From positions 2,542,001 through 2,606,000 of the forward strand of contig NZ_CP076022.1 of the NCBI RefSeq assembly GCF_018622995.1: a DNA stretch of 64,000 nucleotides. Reading direction: 5' to 3'. The notes beneath the pieces are model-generated. The model ran no database searches. It was not told where the DNA came from and worked only from the letters and a program-made list of their open reading frames with translations. Of this stretch, positions 27,553 through 36,351 are shown piece after piece; the first letter of the stretch is position 1; each line of letters starts with the position of its first letter. The translations under genes were made by a program, and so were the position numbers. The DNA is from Arthrobacter jiangjiafuii (lineage in GTDB: Bacteria; Actinomycetota; Actinomycetes; Actinomycetales; Micrococcaceae).

Positions 27553-27662
27553 GGCCGATTCTGGACCGGGGCCGGGTGTGAAGCATGTCGCGACTCACCG
27601 GTGAAGTGGCATCTGTAAACGATGTCCCGACTCATGTGTGAACTATGTCGTGAATCCAGACA

Positions 27663-27678
27663 CTATCGAGGGCACCAA
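27663..27678. repeat. Right 16-bp target-site duplication of the IS481 element
   Basis: Second copy of CTATCGAGGGCACCAA. It marks the original tRNA-Arg 3' end followed by its own downstream region. Confidence 0.9.
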
Positions 27679-27691
27679 AAAGGATGAGCAA

Positions 27692-27724
27692 CACCCCGAT
27701 CTTCGGATCGGGGTGTTTTCTTTT
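27692..27724 (+). terminator. Native tRNA-Arg terminator, displaced by the IS
   Basis: 10-bp stem CACCCCGATC/GATCGGGGTG with loop TTCG, followed by TTTTCTTTT. Before the insertion it lay 13 bases after the duplicated tRNA end. Confidence 0.88.
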
Positions 27725-27862
27725 GCCTGGGTGCCCGCCGGCCGGACTCTCCAGGGACCCGGCCCGTTTCCGGTGCGGATCTGCCCGTCAGGCTGCCGGG
27801 CCTCCCTTCGGGACCATCCCCGGCCTAGCATTGGAGCCACCTTCGGCACACCGGGAGTCGTC

Positions 27863-29611
27863 ATGGCCAAAACGCTCGCCACCCAGCTCGTCGACCAGCT
27901 TCGCTCCGCAGGGGTCCAACGCATCTACGGGATAGTCGGGGACAGCCTCAATCCGATAGTGGACGCCGTCCGCCGGACGGGAGGAGCCAAAAAAGGCGGC
28001 ATCGACTGGATTCATGTCCGGAACGAGGAAACGGCGAGCTTTGCCGCCTCCGCAGAGGCCCAGCTAACCGGCCGGCTGGCGGTCTGCGCCGGCTCCTGCG
28101 GCCCCGGCAACCTGCACCTCATCAACGGTCTGTATGACGCCAACCGTTCCGGTGCGCCCGTGCTGGCCATCGCCTCACACATACCGACGGTGCAGATCGG
28201 CAGCGGCTTCTTCCAGGAAACGCATCCGGACCGCATCTTCAATGAGTGCTCGGTGTATTCCGAGCTGATCAGCAGCACCGATCAGGCGCCCCGGGTGATG
28301 CAGAGCGCCATCCAGCATGCGCTCGCGAAGAGCGGAGTTTCAGTGATCACGCTCCCCGGCGACATCGCCGGACAGGATGCCTCCGCACCGACCCCGGCGC
28401 CGGCGCACTTCATGCCGGCCACCGTGGTGCCCGCAGCGCAGAGCGTGCGGGCACTGGCGGACGCGGTGAACCGGGCCCGGAAGGTCGCCCTGTTTGTAGG
28501 AATCGGAGTCCAGGGGGCGCATGACGCCGTGACCGAATTCGCCGCGAAGGTCCATGCCCCGATTGGACACTCCCTGCGGGGAAAGGACTTCATCCAGTAC
28601 GAGAACCCGTCCGACGTGGGGATGACCGGACTCCTGGGCTACGGCGCCGCGGCTGAGGGGATCGAAGACGCTGACTTGTTGATCCTCCTGGGCACGGACT
28701 TCCCCTACAACCAGTTCCTGCCCGGGACCACCCCCGCGCAGGTGGACCGGGCCGCCGAGCGGCTCGGGCGCCGCACCGACGTCGATATTGCAGTCCACGG
28801 GGATGTATCCGCCACACTGCAGGCGCTTCTGCCGCTGGTGGAGCAGAAACAGGACGATGCATTCCTCACGGAGATGCTCAGGAAACACGACCGGTTGATG
28901 AACAAGGCGGTTGGTGCCTATACGCGGGACGTTGAGCGCATGCGGCCCATCCATCCCGAATATGCCGCCTCCCTGCTGGATCAGGCAGCCGCTGAAGACG
29001 CGGTCTTCACTGCGGACACCGGGATGTGCAATGTCTGGACCGCCCGGTACATCAATCCGCTGGGGACCCGGCGGCTCATCGGCTCCTACCTGCACGGGTC
29101 CATGGCCAACGCCCTTCCCCACGCCGTCGGCGCCCAGTTCGCCTACCCGGGCCGCCAGGTGATCGCTGTCAGCGGCGACGGTGGTCTGGGCATGCTGCTG
29201 GGCGAACTCCTGACCGCGCGGATGTATGACCTGCCGTTGACGGTGGTGCTGTTCAACAACTCGACCCTGGGCATGGTGAAGCTGGAGATGCTTGTGGACG
29301 GCCTGCCCGACTTCGCAGTGGACGTGTTGGACGTGAACTACGCGGACATTGCCGCGGCCATGGGCTTCCACTCCGTCAGGGTCACCGATCCCGGCGACAT
29401 CATGCAGGCCTACCGGGACGCGCTGGATAACCCGGGCCCGGCACTGGTGGAACTGGTCACCGATCCGAATGCGTTGTCCATCCCGCCCAAGATCACCCCC
29501 GGGCAGGTCCTCGGCTTCGCCACCGCCATGTCAAGGGTTGTCCTGAACCGGGGTGCCGGAGAGGCCGTCAGCATGGCCCGGAGCAACCTGCGGAACATAC
29601 CCCGCTCCTGA
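27863..29611 (+). CDS. poxB: Pyruvate dehydrogenase (quinone)-type thiamine diphosphate enzyme
   Basis: Oxidatively decarboxylates pyruvate to acetate and CO2, passing electrons to membrane quinone. The ATG at 27863 with GGGAG before it gives 582 residues, close to E. coli PoxB. The N-terminal TPP domain has GIVGDSLNPIVDAVRR and the conserved Glu in VRNEETASFAASAEA; the central FAD domain follows; the C-terminal TPP domain has SGDGGLGMLLGE with the GDG...NN metal motif (NNSTLGM). An ORF extension back to 27638 is not needed. It precedes the TetR gene by 149 bases with no shared operator, so a link to that regulon is unproven. Confidence 0.88.
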   Translation: MAKTLATQLVDQLRSAGVQRIYGIVGDSLNPIVDAVRRTGGAKKGGIDWIHVRNEETASFAASAEAQLTGRLAVCAGSCGPGNLHLINGLYDANRSGAPVLAIASHIPTVQIGSGFFQETHPDRIFNECSVYSELISSTDQAPRVMQSAIQHALAKSGVSVITLPGDIAGQDASAPTPAPAHFMPATVVPAAQSVRALADAVNRARKVALFVGIGVQGAHDAVTEFAAKVHAPIGHSLRGKDFIQYENPSDVGMTGLLGYGAAAEGIEDADLLILLGTDFPYNQFLPGTTPAQVDRAAERLGRRTDVDIAVHGDVSATLQALLPLVEQKQDDAFLTEMLRKHDRLMNKAVGAYTRDVERMRPIHPEYAASLLDQAAAEDAVFTADTGMCNVWTARYINPLGTRRLIGSYLHGSMANALPHAVGAQFAYPGRQVIAVSGDGGLGMLLGELLTARMYDLPLTVVLFNNSTLGMVKLEMLVDGLPDFAVDVLDVNYADIAAAMGFHSVRVTDPGDIMQAYRDALDNPGPALVELVTDPNALSIPPKITPGQVLGFATAMSRVVLNRGAGEAVSMARSNLRNIPRS

Positions 29612-29651
29612 CCCGTCGCAAAAGGTCCGTGGGATTATTCTGCGAATCCCC

Positions 29652-29679
29652 TTGCGCACGGCGATTCTGGCGGTATGGT
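29652..29679 (+). promoter_or_regulatory. Candidate promoter of the TetR gene
   Basis: TTGCGC (29652-29657) and TATGGT (29674-29679) with a 16-base spacer. The operator at 29687 lies just downstream, near the expected start of transcription. Confidence 0.45.
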
Positions 29680-29686
29680 CTATCAC

Positions 29687-29706
29687 ATACCAACCGGTCG
29701 GTTCCG
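29687..29706. promoter_or_regulatory. TetR operator O1
   Basis: ATACCAACCGGTCGGTT, a dyad of ACCAAC and GTCGGT, matches O2 (31416) and O3 (37618). It stands 55 bases before the TetR start codon. Confidence 0.7.
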
Positions 29707-29760
29707 CTTGGGCCCGCCACTTTCCACCTGTTAGACACGAGAAACACGGATCAGCGCCCC

Positions 29761-30360
29761 ATGAAAACCATGAACATCAAAGAAGAGCTCACCCGGGTTT
29801 CCGTGGAGCTCTTCGCCAGCCAGGGCTACGCGAAGACAAGCGTGCAGCAGATCGTTGACGCGGCCGGCGTCACCAAGGGCGCGCTCTACCACTACTTCAA
29901 TTCCAAGGATGACCTGCTCTTCGACATCTACGACCGGATCCTCACCCTCCAGCTGCGGAACCTGCATGAAATAACGGACCGCGGGTTGCCCGTCGGCGAG
30001 ACAGTCCGCCTGGTCTGCGAGGACGTCATCGTCACCTCCATCGAATGGATCCGTGAAGGTGCGGTGTTCTTCCGCTCCCAGCACATGCTCAGCCCCGACC
30101 GGATGGAGGACGTCAAAGTCCGGCGGCGCCAGTACAACGAGGTCTTCGGAGCCTTGATTACCCGCGGAAAGACAGAGGGAGTCTTCCGCGACGACATTCC
30201 CACCGCCGTGCTCGTAGCCAACTTTTTTGCCAACCCGCACTACCTCTCCTTCTGGTACCAGCCATCCGGACCCCTGACCAGGGAGCAGGTGGCCAAGCAG
30301 ATCACCGACCTCTACCTCACCGGGCTGCGGCCTGCCCACTCCGAAGGAGCAGCACTATGA
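29761..30360 (+). CDS. TetR-family transcriptional regulator
   Basis: 199 residues from the ATG at 29761. The N-terminal helix-turn-helix (about 7-53) contains FASQGYAKTSVQQIVDAAGV and GALYHYFNSKDDL; the C-terminal ligand domain resembles that of FadR/KstR2-like TetR proteins, ending in a helix with ITDLYLTGL. Its ATGA overlap with the next gene indicates cotranscription. The three palindromes at 29687, 31416 and 37618 make it the likely repressor of itself, the ABC transporter and the SDR/MaoC pair. The ligand, possibly an acyl-CoA, is unknown. Confidence 0.88.
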   Translation: MKTMNIKEELTRVSVELFASQGYAKTSVQQIVDAAGVTKGALYHYFNSKDDLLFDIYDRILTLQLRNLHEITDRGLPVGETVRLVCEDVIVTSIEWIREGAVFFRSQHMLSPDRMEDVKVRRRQYNEVFGALITRGKTEGVFRDDIPTAVLVANFFANPHYLSFWYQPSGPLTREQVAKQITDLYLTGLRPAHSEGAAL

Positions 30361-31331
30361 AAGCCTGGAACGTCGTCACCAACGCAGAACCCCGGGACGC
30401 ACTGCGGCTGGTCGAGGCCCCCTCCCCCGCCGCCGGGCCGGGCATGCTGGTACTGGCCACCCGCGCCGTCGCGCTCAATTTCCCCGATGTACTGCTCTGC
30501 CGCGGCGAGTACCAGGAAAAACCCCCGCTGCCCTTCGTGCCGGGCATTGAACTGTGCGGCACAGTCATCGGAATCGGCGAGGGCGTCACCGGCTTCCACG
30601 TGGGCGACCGCGTTGTCGCCTCGCACCTCGGGGTGATGGCGCAGGAGGTTGCAGTGCCCGCGGCGTCGGCCTTTCCCGCGCCGGAGTCCCTTTCGGACGC
30701 CGAGGCGGCAGCCCTGTGCATCGGCTACCAGACCGGATACTTTGGGCTGCACCGCCGCGCACGGATCGCCCCGGGCGAGACTCTGCTGGTGCATGCCGCA
30801 GCCGGCGGTGTCGGAACCGCAGCGGTCCAGCTGGGCAAGGCGGCCGGCGCCACCGTAATCGGTGTCGTGGGCAACGAGGCCAAACGCCTGGTTGCCGAAG
30901 AAGCCGGTGCCGATCTGGTCATCAACCGCACCACCGGGGATTTCGTCGAGGTGGTCAACACGGCGACCGGCGGCCGGGGCGCCGACGTCATCTACGATCC
31001 CGTCGGCGGGAGCACCTTTGACCGCTCCACCCGCTGCATCGCCTTTGAAGGCCGGATTGTGGTGGTTGGTTTTGCCGGGGGCACGCTGCAGACCGCCCGG
31101 ATGAACCATGCGCTGGTCAAGAACTACGCCCTGCTTGGCCTGCACTGGGCCCTGTACGCCAAAAAGGCGCCGGAACTGGTGTCCGAGGCCCATGAGCAGC
31201 TCACCCTCCTGGCGGACAAGGGACTGATCCGCCCGGTGGTCACCGAGACCGTCCCGTTCGAAGACGCACCCGACGCCATCCAGCGCCTGGGTGACGGCAC
31301 CACCGCAGGGCGGGTGGTGTTGACCCTGTAG
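30357..31331 (+). CDS. MDR-family NADPH:quinone oxidoreductase-like protein
   Basis: The 324-residue protein is a zinc-free medium-chain dehydrogenase/reductase: a GroES-like N-terminal domain with GIELCGTVIGIGEGV and a Rossmann domain with HAAAGGVGTAAVQLGKAAGA. It lacks the Cys-rich zinc loop. Such enzymes reduce quinones or enoyl-CoA-type substrates with NADPH. Its start overlaps the TetR stop, so it shares that promoter and the operator O1. The real substrate is open; within this cluster, an acyl-CoA-related reduction is plausible. Confidence 0.85.
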   Translation: MKAWNVVTNAEPRDALRLVEAPSPAAGPGMLVLATRAVALNFPDVLLCRGEYQEKPPLPFVPGIELCGTVIGIGEGVTGFHVGDRVVASHLGVMAQEVAVPAASAFPAPESLSDAEAAALCIGYQTGYFGLHRRARIAPGETLLVHAAAGGVGTAAVQLGKAAGATVIGVVGNEAKRLVAEEAGADLVINRTTGDFVEVVNTATGGRGADVIYDPVGGSTFDRSTRCIAFEGRIVVVGFAGGTLQTARMNHALVKNYALLGLHWALYAKKAPELVSEAHEQLTLLADKGLIRPVVTETVPFEDAPDAIQRLGDGTTAGRVVLTL

Positions 31332-31402
31332 CCTCCGCGCACACCCCTACCCTCGCCACCCTTCCTGCAGTATCCCTTCTTGCCGAGACAACGGAGTCCT
31401 CA

Positions 31403-32194
31403 TTGGAAGAGTTACATACCGACCAGTCGGTTTTACCCCGGCTGCGCTTTACCGACATCAGCGTGCGCTTCGGCGGCCTCACCGCCCTGGACGCGGTGTC
31501 CTTCGCTGTCCCGCCTGGCGCCGTCGTCGGCATCATCGGCCCCAACGGAGCCGGAAAAACCACCCTGTTCAACGTGGTCTGCGGCTTCACCGCACCCGCC
31601 GCCGGAGCCCTGGAGCTGGATGGCAAGCCGTTCCGCCCCCTGCCCCGCCTCCTGACCCGCCATGGGGTGGCCCGGACGCTGCAGGGACTGGGCCTGTTTC
31701 CGGGCCTGACCGTGCTGGACAACGTCATGCTCGGCCTGGAAGGCACCGCCACACACACCATGGCCGAGGATGCACTGCTGCTCCCCCGCTCCCGGCGGGG
31801 CGAGGTACGGCTGCGGGAGGGCGCACTGCAGGCCATGGATGAGCTGGGCATCGTGACCTATGCCGCCGCCCTGCCGGACACCCTGCCGTACGGGATCCGC
31901 AAAAAAGCAGCCCTGGCCCGGGCACTGGCGGGCAGCCCGCGCCTGCTGCTGCTGGATGAACCGGCCGGCGGCCTGGCGCAGGACGATATCGACGAACTGG
32001 CGGAGATCATCCGCAGGGTCCCTGCCACCGGCTGCTCCGTAGTACTGGTGGAACACCACGTGGACCTGGTGATGAGCGTCTGCGAGCGCATCGCGGTGCT
32101 GGACTTCGGCAAGCTGATCGCCGAGGGGACCCCGGCTGCGGTCAGCGCCAACCAGGCTGTCACCGACGCCTATCTGGGGGTGGAACCGGTATGA
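31403..32194 (+). CDS. LIV-type ABC transporter ATPase, LivG-like
   Basis: The 263-residue ATPase of a branched-chain amino acid-type importer. It starts at a TTG with ACGGAG 7 bases upstream. Walker A is GPNGAGKT (46-53), Walker B LLLDEPAGG, and a LivG-type C-terminal extension is present. The ABC signature is atypical (LPYGIRKKAALARAL), as often in LivG proteins. Operator O2 covers codons 5-11, an unusual position inside the reading frame. It overlaps the next ATPase gene by 4 bases. Confidence 0.9.
   Translation: MEELHTDQSVLPRLRFTDISVRFGGLTALDAVSFAVPPGAVVGIIGPNGAGKTTLFNVVCGFTAPAAGALELDGKPFRPLPRLLTRHGVARTLQGLGLFPGLTVLDNVMLGLEGTATHTMAEDALLLPRSRRGEVRLREGALQAMDELGIVTYAAALPDTLPYGIRKKAALARALAGSPRLLLLDEPAGGLAQDDIDELAEIIRRVPATGCSVVLVEHHVDLVMSVCERIAVLDFGKLIAEGTPAAVSANQAVTDAYLGVEPV
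31416..31435. promoter_or_regulatory. TetR operator O2, inside the start of the livG-like gene
   Basis: ATACCGACCAGTCGGTTTTA with 6-bp arms ACCGAC/GTCGGT. It shares the ACCRAC-CN-GWCGGT pattern with O1 and O3. It is coding if translation starts at the TTG at 31403. Confidence 0.7.
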
Positions 32195-32907
32195 GCGCCC
32201 TTCTGTCCCTGGACTCGGTCAGCGCCGGCTACGGTCCCGTCCCCGTCCTGCACGGCGTGAGCCTGGACGTGGCAGCGGGCAGCATTACCGCCGTCGTCGG
32301 AGCCAACGGCGCAGGCAAGACCACCCTGCTGCGCACCATCATCGGGCAGCTGCGGCCCACCGGCGGCAGCATCCGTTTTGACGGCATGGATCTGGCCGGC
32401 ACCAAAGTGGAGGACATGGTACGCCGCGGCATCTCCCTGGTGCCCGAAGGCCGCGGGGTCATCACCGAACTCACCGTGGACGAGAATCTCCGCCTGGGCG
32501 GGCTGTGGCGCCGCGACCGCGCCGCCGCCCAGGCCCTGCTCGCCCGCATGTACGAGCTCTTCGAGCCCCTGGCCCGGCGCCGCAAGGCCCCCGGACACCA
32601 GCTCTCCGGCGGGGAACGGCAGATGCTCGCCCTGGGCCGGGCCCTGATGGCCGGTCCCCGGCTGCTGCTGCTGGATGAACCGTCGCTGGGCCTGGCGCCA
32701 CGGGTGACCGCCCAGATCCTGGGAATGCTGCGCGGCCTCCGCGACGACACCGGCCTGACCGTGCTGCTGATCGAGCAGAACGTCCGCAGCGCCCTCGCTG
32801 TTGCCGACGACGGCGTCGTCCTCAGCCTGGGATCCGTCGTCGCCTCCCGACCCGCCGCCGACCTGGCCGCGGATACCGATCTCCGCCACACCTACCTGGG
32901 GTTCTGA
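32191..32907 (+). CDS. LIV-type ABC transporter ATPase, LivF-like
   Basis: The 238-residue second ATPase of the importer. Walker A GANGAGKT (37-44), the LivF-type signature LSGGERQML, Walker B LLLDEPSLGLAP and the H-loop region IEQNV are complete. Length is that of LivF. Overlaps of 4 bases with the upstream ATPase gene and of 1 base with the permease gene show tight coupling. Confidence 0.92.
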   Translation: MSALLSLDSVSAGYGPVPVLHGVSLDVAAGSITAVVGANGAGKTTLLRTIIGQLRPTGGSIRFDGMDLAGTKVEDMVRRGISLVPEGRGVITELTVDENLRLGGLWRRDRAAAQALLARMYELFEPLARRRKAPGHQLSGGERQMLALGRALMAGPRLLLLDEPSLGLAPRVTAQILGMLRGLRDDTGLTVLLIEQNVRSALAVADDGVVLSLGSVVASRPAADLAADTDLRHTYLGF

Positions 32908-33785
32908 TGGACAGATTTCTTTTCCTTACCGTCGACGGGCTGGCCCGCGGTGCAGTGCTGGCTGCCTTCGCCCTCTCACTCGTCATCATCTGGCGTGCCG
33001 CCCGGATCGTGAACTTCGCCCAGGGTGCCATGGCCGTCGCCACCACCTATGTCGCCTTCACCGTCACGGCCGCCACCGGCAGCTACTGGCTGGGGCTTGC
33101 CTCGGCGATTATCTCCGGGCTGGTGCTCGGCGCCCTGGTGGAACGGACCGTGATGCGCTTCGTGGGCAACACCTCCCCGCTAAACTCCGTCATTGCCGGG
33201 CTGGGGCTGCTGCTGGTCATCCAGGCGGTGCTGGGCATGGTCTTCGGCAACGGCTACCAGTCTCTGGGCACCCCCTTCAGCACCACCCCGCTGACGATCG
33301 GCGGGATCAGCGCTGTCTCCCCCTATGACCTGTTCATCTTCGCCTGCATCGCCGTGATCGTGGCGGGGCTGGCCCTGCTCTTCACCAAGACCTCCCTCGG
33401 ACTGCGGCTGCGCGCCGCTGCCTTCGCACCGGACCTGGCGCGGCTGCTCGGGGTGCGGTCCTCCCGCATGCTGACCCTGGGCTGGGCGCTGTCCTCCGCC
33501 GTCGGAGCCCTGGCCGCCCTGCTGATCATTCCCACCGAACTCGGTCTGAACCCGCACGCCGTGGACACCGTCTTTGTCTATGCGTTCACCGTCGCGGTGG
33601 TGGGCGGACTGGATTCCTCCGGCGGAGCCGTGGCCGGCGGCCTGGCCGTGGGCGTGGTGCTCAGCTGGGTCAGCGGCTACCTCGGGGCCACGCTGGCACC
33701 CATCGCCGTCCTGGTGCTCCTGCTCGCGGTACTGCTCCTGCGCCCGGCCGGACTGTTCTCGATGACCAAGGAGCGCACGGTATGA
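32907..33785 (+). CDS. LIV-type ABC transporter permease, LivH-like
   Basis: The 292-residue integral membrane protein has about eight helices and the LivH features: an N-terminal RAARIVNFAQGAM motif and a C-terminal GGLDSSGGAVAGGLAVGV segment. It forms the channel with the LivM-like permease. It overlaps both neighbours. Confidence 0.9.
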   Translation: MDRFLFLTVDGLARGAVLAAFALSLVIIWRAARIVNFAQGAMAVATTYVAFTVTAATGSYWLGLASAIISGLVLGALVERTVMRFVGNTSPLNSVIAGLGLLLVIQAVLGMVFGNGYQSLGTPFSTTPLTIGGISAVSPYDLFIFACIAVIVAGLALLFTKTSLGLRLRAAAFAPDLARLLGVRSSRMLTLGWALSSAVGALAALLIIPTELGLNPHAVDTVFVYAFTVAVVGGLDSSGGAVAGGLAVGVVLSWVSGYLGATLAPIAVLVLLLAVLLLRPAGLFSMTKERTV

Positions 33786-34975
33786 GCCCCCTGAAAACAC
33801 TGCTGGCCGCAGCCGCCGCAGCTGCACTGCTGATCGGTGCCACCTTTGCGGTTGAACCCTTTACCTCCTATCAGCTGGCAACTGTTTGCGCCTATCTGTG
33901 CGCCGTCGCGGGACTGACGGTTCTCACCGGAACCGGCGGGCAGCTCTCGCTGGGACAGGCGGCCCTGATGGCCTGCGGGGCGTATTGCTATGCGCTCAGT
34001 GCCAATGCGCTGGCCGGGACCGGAATCGAGGGTCCGCTCCTGCTGCTGGGCCCCCTGGCCGCCGCCGTGCTGGGCTCGGCGGTACTGGGGCTGGTGATCG
34101 GTCTGGCGGCCGGACGCCTCCACGGACCGTACCTGGCCGGCTTCACGCTGGCCCTGGTGGTGGCCATCCCTGCGGTCACGAGCACCTTTTCGACGGTGCT
34201 CGGCGGTGACCAGGGACTATGGATCACGGTGGAGAAGCGCCCGGCTTCCCTGCGCGGCATGGTCAGCAACGAGCAGTGGCAGGCCTGGCTGGCGATCCTG
34301 TGCGCCGTCACCGTCATGGTGCTTTTGAACAACCTGCTGCGCGGGCGGTTCGGCCGGCAGCTGCGGGCGGTGCGGGACAACGACGCCGCCGCCTCACTCT
34401 CCGGCATCAACGTCGCCAGGACCAAGATCCTCTCCTTCACCGTCAGCGCCGCGGCGGCAGGCCTGGGCGGCGGGCTGCTGGCCTACACCACCCAAAGCGC
34501 CAGCCCGGGAGCCTACTCCCTGGTGCTGTCCCTGTATCTGCTCATGGCAGCCGTGATCGGAGGCATCGGGTCGCTGACGGGTGCGGTCTGGGGAGCACTG
34601 ATCATGGTGTTCCTGCCCTACAGCATCAATTCCCTCACCGCCGGCCTGCCGGTCTCCGCCGACGTCGCGTCGCGGCTGGACGGAAACCTGGCCATCGCGG
34701 TGTTTGGCACGGTCCTCGTGCTGGTGATCCTGCTCGCGCCGCGGGGCATCCAGGGTCTGCTGTCAGCGGCCGTCCGCAGGATCCGCGGCCGGCGCTCCCC
34801 GGCCGCGGCGGCTGCCGCAGCACCATCCACACCCGCCGCCGTCGTCGTCAATCCCCGTGCCGATCCCGGTGCCGCCGCGTCCACCGGCCCCGGTAACGCC
34901 AACCCTGAATCCGCACCATCAGCCCCCAACCCAGCCCCGCCAGAGAATCTATCCACCACGAAAGGTCAGCGATGA
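33782..34975 (+). CDS. LIV-type ABC transporter permease, LivM-like
   Basis: The 397-residue second permease has about nine helices with the family patterns GTGGQLSLGQAALMACGAY and VRDNDAAASLSGINV. After about residue 335 it carries a hydrophilic Ala/Pro-rich cytoplasmic tail of about 60 residues that is not part of the usual LivM fold. Its stop overlaps the binding-protein start by 4 bases. Confidence 0.9.
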   Translation: MSPLKTLLAAAAAAALLIGATFAVEPFTSYQLATVCAYLCAVAGLTVLTGTGGQLSLGQAALMACGAYCYALSANALAGTGIEGPLLLLGPLAAAVLGSAVLGLVIGLAAGRLHGPYLAGFTLALVVAIPAVTSTFSTVLGGDQGLWITVEKRPASLRGMVSNEQWQAWLAILCAVTVMVLLNNLLRGRFGRQLRAVRDNDAAASLSGINVARTKILSFTVSAAAAGLGGGLLAYTTQSASPGAYSLVLSLYLLMAAVIGGIGSLTGAVWGALIMVFLPYSINSLTAGLPVSADVASRLDGNLAIAVFGTVLVLVILLAPRGIQGLLSAAVRRIRGRRSPAAAAAAAPSTPAAVVVNPRADPGAAASTGPGNANPESAPSAPNPAPPENLSTTKGQR

Positions 34976-36261
34976 CTAGTTCCCAGCCCGGTCTCTCCAA
35001 GTACACCGCCGTTGCCGCCGCCGTCACGGCGAGTTTCGTCCTCGCCGCCTGTGGAGGGTCCGGTGGCGGTGAATCCGAGAAAGCACAAGATGTTCCAGGC
35101 ATCACCGACACCACGGTCACGGTGGGCACCCACCAGCCCCTGACCGGACCCGCAGCCGCAGGCTACGCGTCCATCTCCCCCGCCACAAAGGCCTACTTCG
35201 ACTACGTCAACGCCAACGGCGGTGTGCACGGCCGCACCATCGAATACAGCGTGAAGGATGACGGCTACAACCCGGCCAACACGCAGAGCGTGGTCCGGGA
35301 ACTGGTGCTGCAGGACGAGGTCTTCGCGATCCTGGGCGGACTGGGCACGCCGCCGCACAGCTCGGTGCTGGATTTCCTGAACGACAACGAGGTGCCGGAC
35401 CTGTTCGTGGCCTCGGGCAGCCCCACCTGGAACCAGCCCGAAAAGTACCCGTACACCTACGGCTTCATGCAGGACTACGACACCGAGGCCAAGGTCCTGG
35501 CCACCTATGTGCAGGAGGAGTTTCCGGACGCGACGTACTGCCTTTTCGGGCAGGACGACGATTTCGGTGCGGACTTCAAGACCGGGCTCGAGTCGGCCCT
35601 GGGCAGCGACGGACTCGCCAGCTCGCAGGTCTACTCGACCGCCAACACCGACGTCGCCGCGCAGATCAGCGCCATGCAGGCGGCCGGCTGCGAGGTGAAC
35701 TTCCTCGCCTCGATCAACGGCTTCAGCGCCCAGGCCATCGGCACGGCAGCGAAGCTGGGCTACTTCCCGAAGTGGGCCGCCTCCTCCGCCGGCGGGGACT
35801 ACAACACCCTGTCCAGCTACCTCGGGGAGAACACCGACAAGCTGCTCGAAGGCTTCATCAGCGCGAACTACCTGCCCTCCTACTCCGACACGGACGACGA
35901 GTGGACGGCGAAGTTCTCCGAGATCAACGCGGAGTACAACCCGGGAGCGGAGTTTGACGGCAACACCATCTTCGGAATGTCGCTGGGCTACCTCTTTGTC
36001 GAGGCACTGCAGGAAGCCGGAGAGAACCCGACGCGGGAGTCGCTGCTGGAGGCCCTGGAATCGGGCAATGTCAAAGGCAACGGCCATGTTCCGCTCGGCT
36101 TCAGCGCGGACAGCCATGCCGGCTACACCGGTGGCATGATCACGCTGGTCTCGGGCGGCGTGCAGGCCTATACCGGGACGCCGTACTCCGTGGACGGGGA
36201 CTCCGTCAGCCCCTATACCGAGGACCGCACGACGATGCCGGAAAACGGCATCCCCCAGTAG
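34972..36261 (+). CDS. LIV-type substrate-binding lipoprotein
   Basis: 429 residues with a signal peptide and lipobox LAAC (Cys27), then a type I periplasmic-binding fold (Peripla_BP_6) starting at TVTVGTHQPLTGPAA. It catches the substrate outside the membrane for the importer encoded upstream. The set is ordered ATPase, ATPase, permease, permease, binding protein, unlike the E. coli liv operon. Substrate cannot be read; the enzymes of the same regulon suggest a carboxylate or aromatic acid at least as much as leucine. Confidence 0.9.
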   Translation: MTSSQPGLSKYTAVAAAVTASFVLAACGGSGGGESEKAQDVPGITDTTVTVGTHQPLTGPAAAGYASISPATKAYFDYVNANGGVHGRTIEYSVKDDGYNPANTQSVVRELVLQDEVFAILGGLGTPPHSSVLDFLNDNEVPDLFVASGSPTWNQPEKYPYTYGFMQDYDTEAKVLATYVQEEFPDATYCLFGQDDDFGADFKTGLESALGSDGLASSQVYSTANTDVAAQISAMQAAGCEVNFLASINGFSAQAIGTAAKLGYFPKWAASSAGGDYNTLSSYLGENTDKLLEGFISANYLPSYSDTDDEWTAKFSEINAEYNPGAEFDGNTIFGMSLGYLFVEALQEAGENPTRESLLEALESGNVKGNGHVPLGFSADSHAGYTGGMITLVSGGVQAYTGTPYSVDGDSVSPYTEDRTTMPENGIPQ

Positions 36262-36284
36262 CGGACAAGCCGCGAGCACAAGGA

Positions 36285-36320
36285 AAGGGACCTGCCCGTC
36301 TTCCGACGGGCGGGTCCCTT
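36285..36320. terminator. Bidirectional hairpin between the binding protein and maoC-like genes
   Basis: AAGGGACCTGCCCGTC (36285-36300), loop TTCC, and its 16-base perfect complement (36305-36320). It separates two convergent genes and fits a shared terminator. Confidence 0.75.
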
Positions 36321-36351
36321 CCGCGTGGCCTGGGGTCCGCTCCTCCGGGCC

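Larger units (their letters stand above)
26323..27662 (-). mobile_element. Complete IS481-family insertion sequence, 1340 bp
   Basis: The element starts with TGT and ends with ACA. Its ends are imperfect inverted repeats that align without gaps over 48 positions with 35 matches (26323-26370 against 27615-27662), rich in repeated GAGTCGNGACAT units. It holds one transposase gene on the minus strand, whose stop lies inside the left repeat. Direct repeats of 16 bp flank it. Intact ends, intact gene and perfect duplication point to a recent insertion. Confidence 0.92.

Noticed and set aside
26307-27678. Repeated tRNA 3' end as attL/attR of an integrative element
   Set aside because: There is no integrase of the tyrosine or serine type; the interval is exactly one IS481 element with terminal inverted repeats, so the repeat is a target-site duplication.
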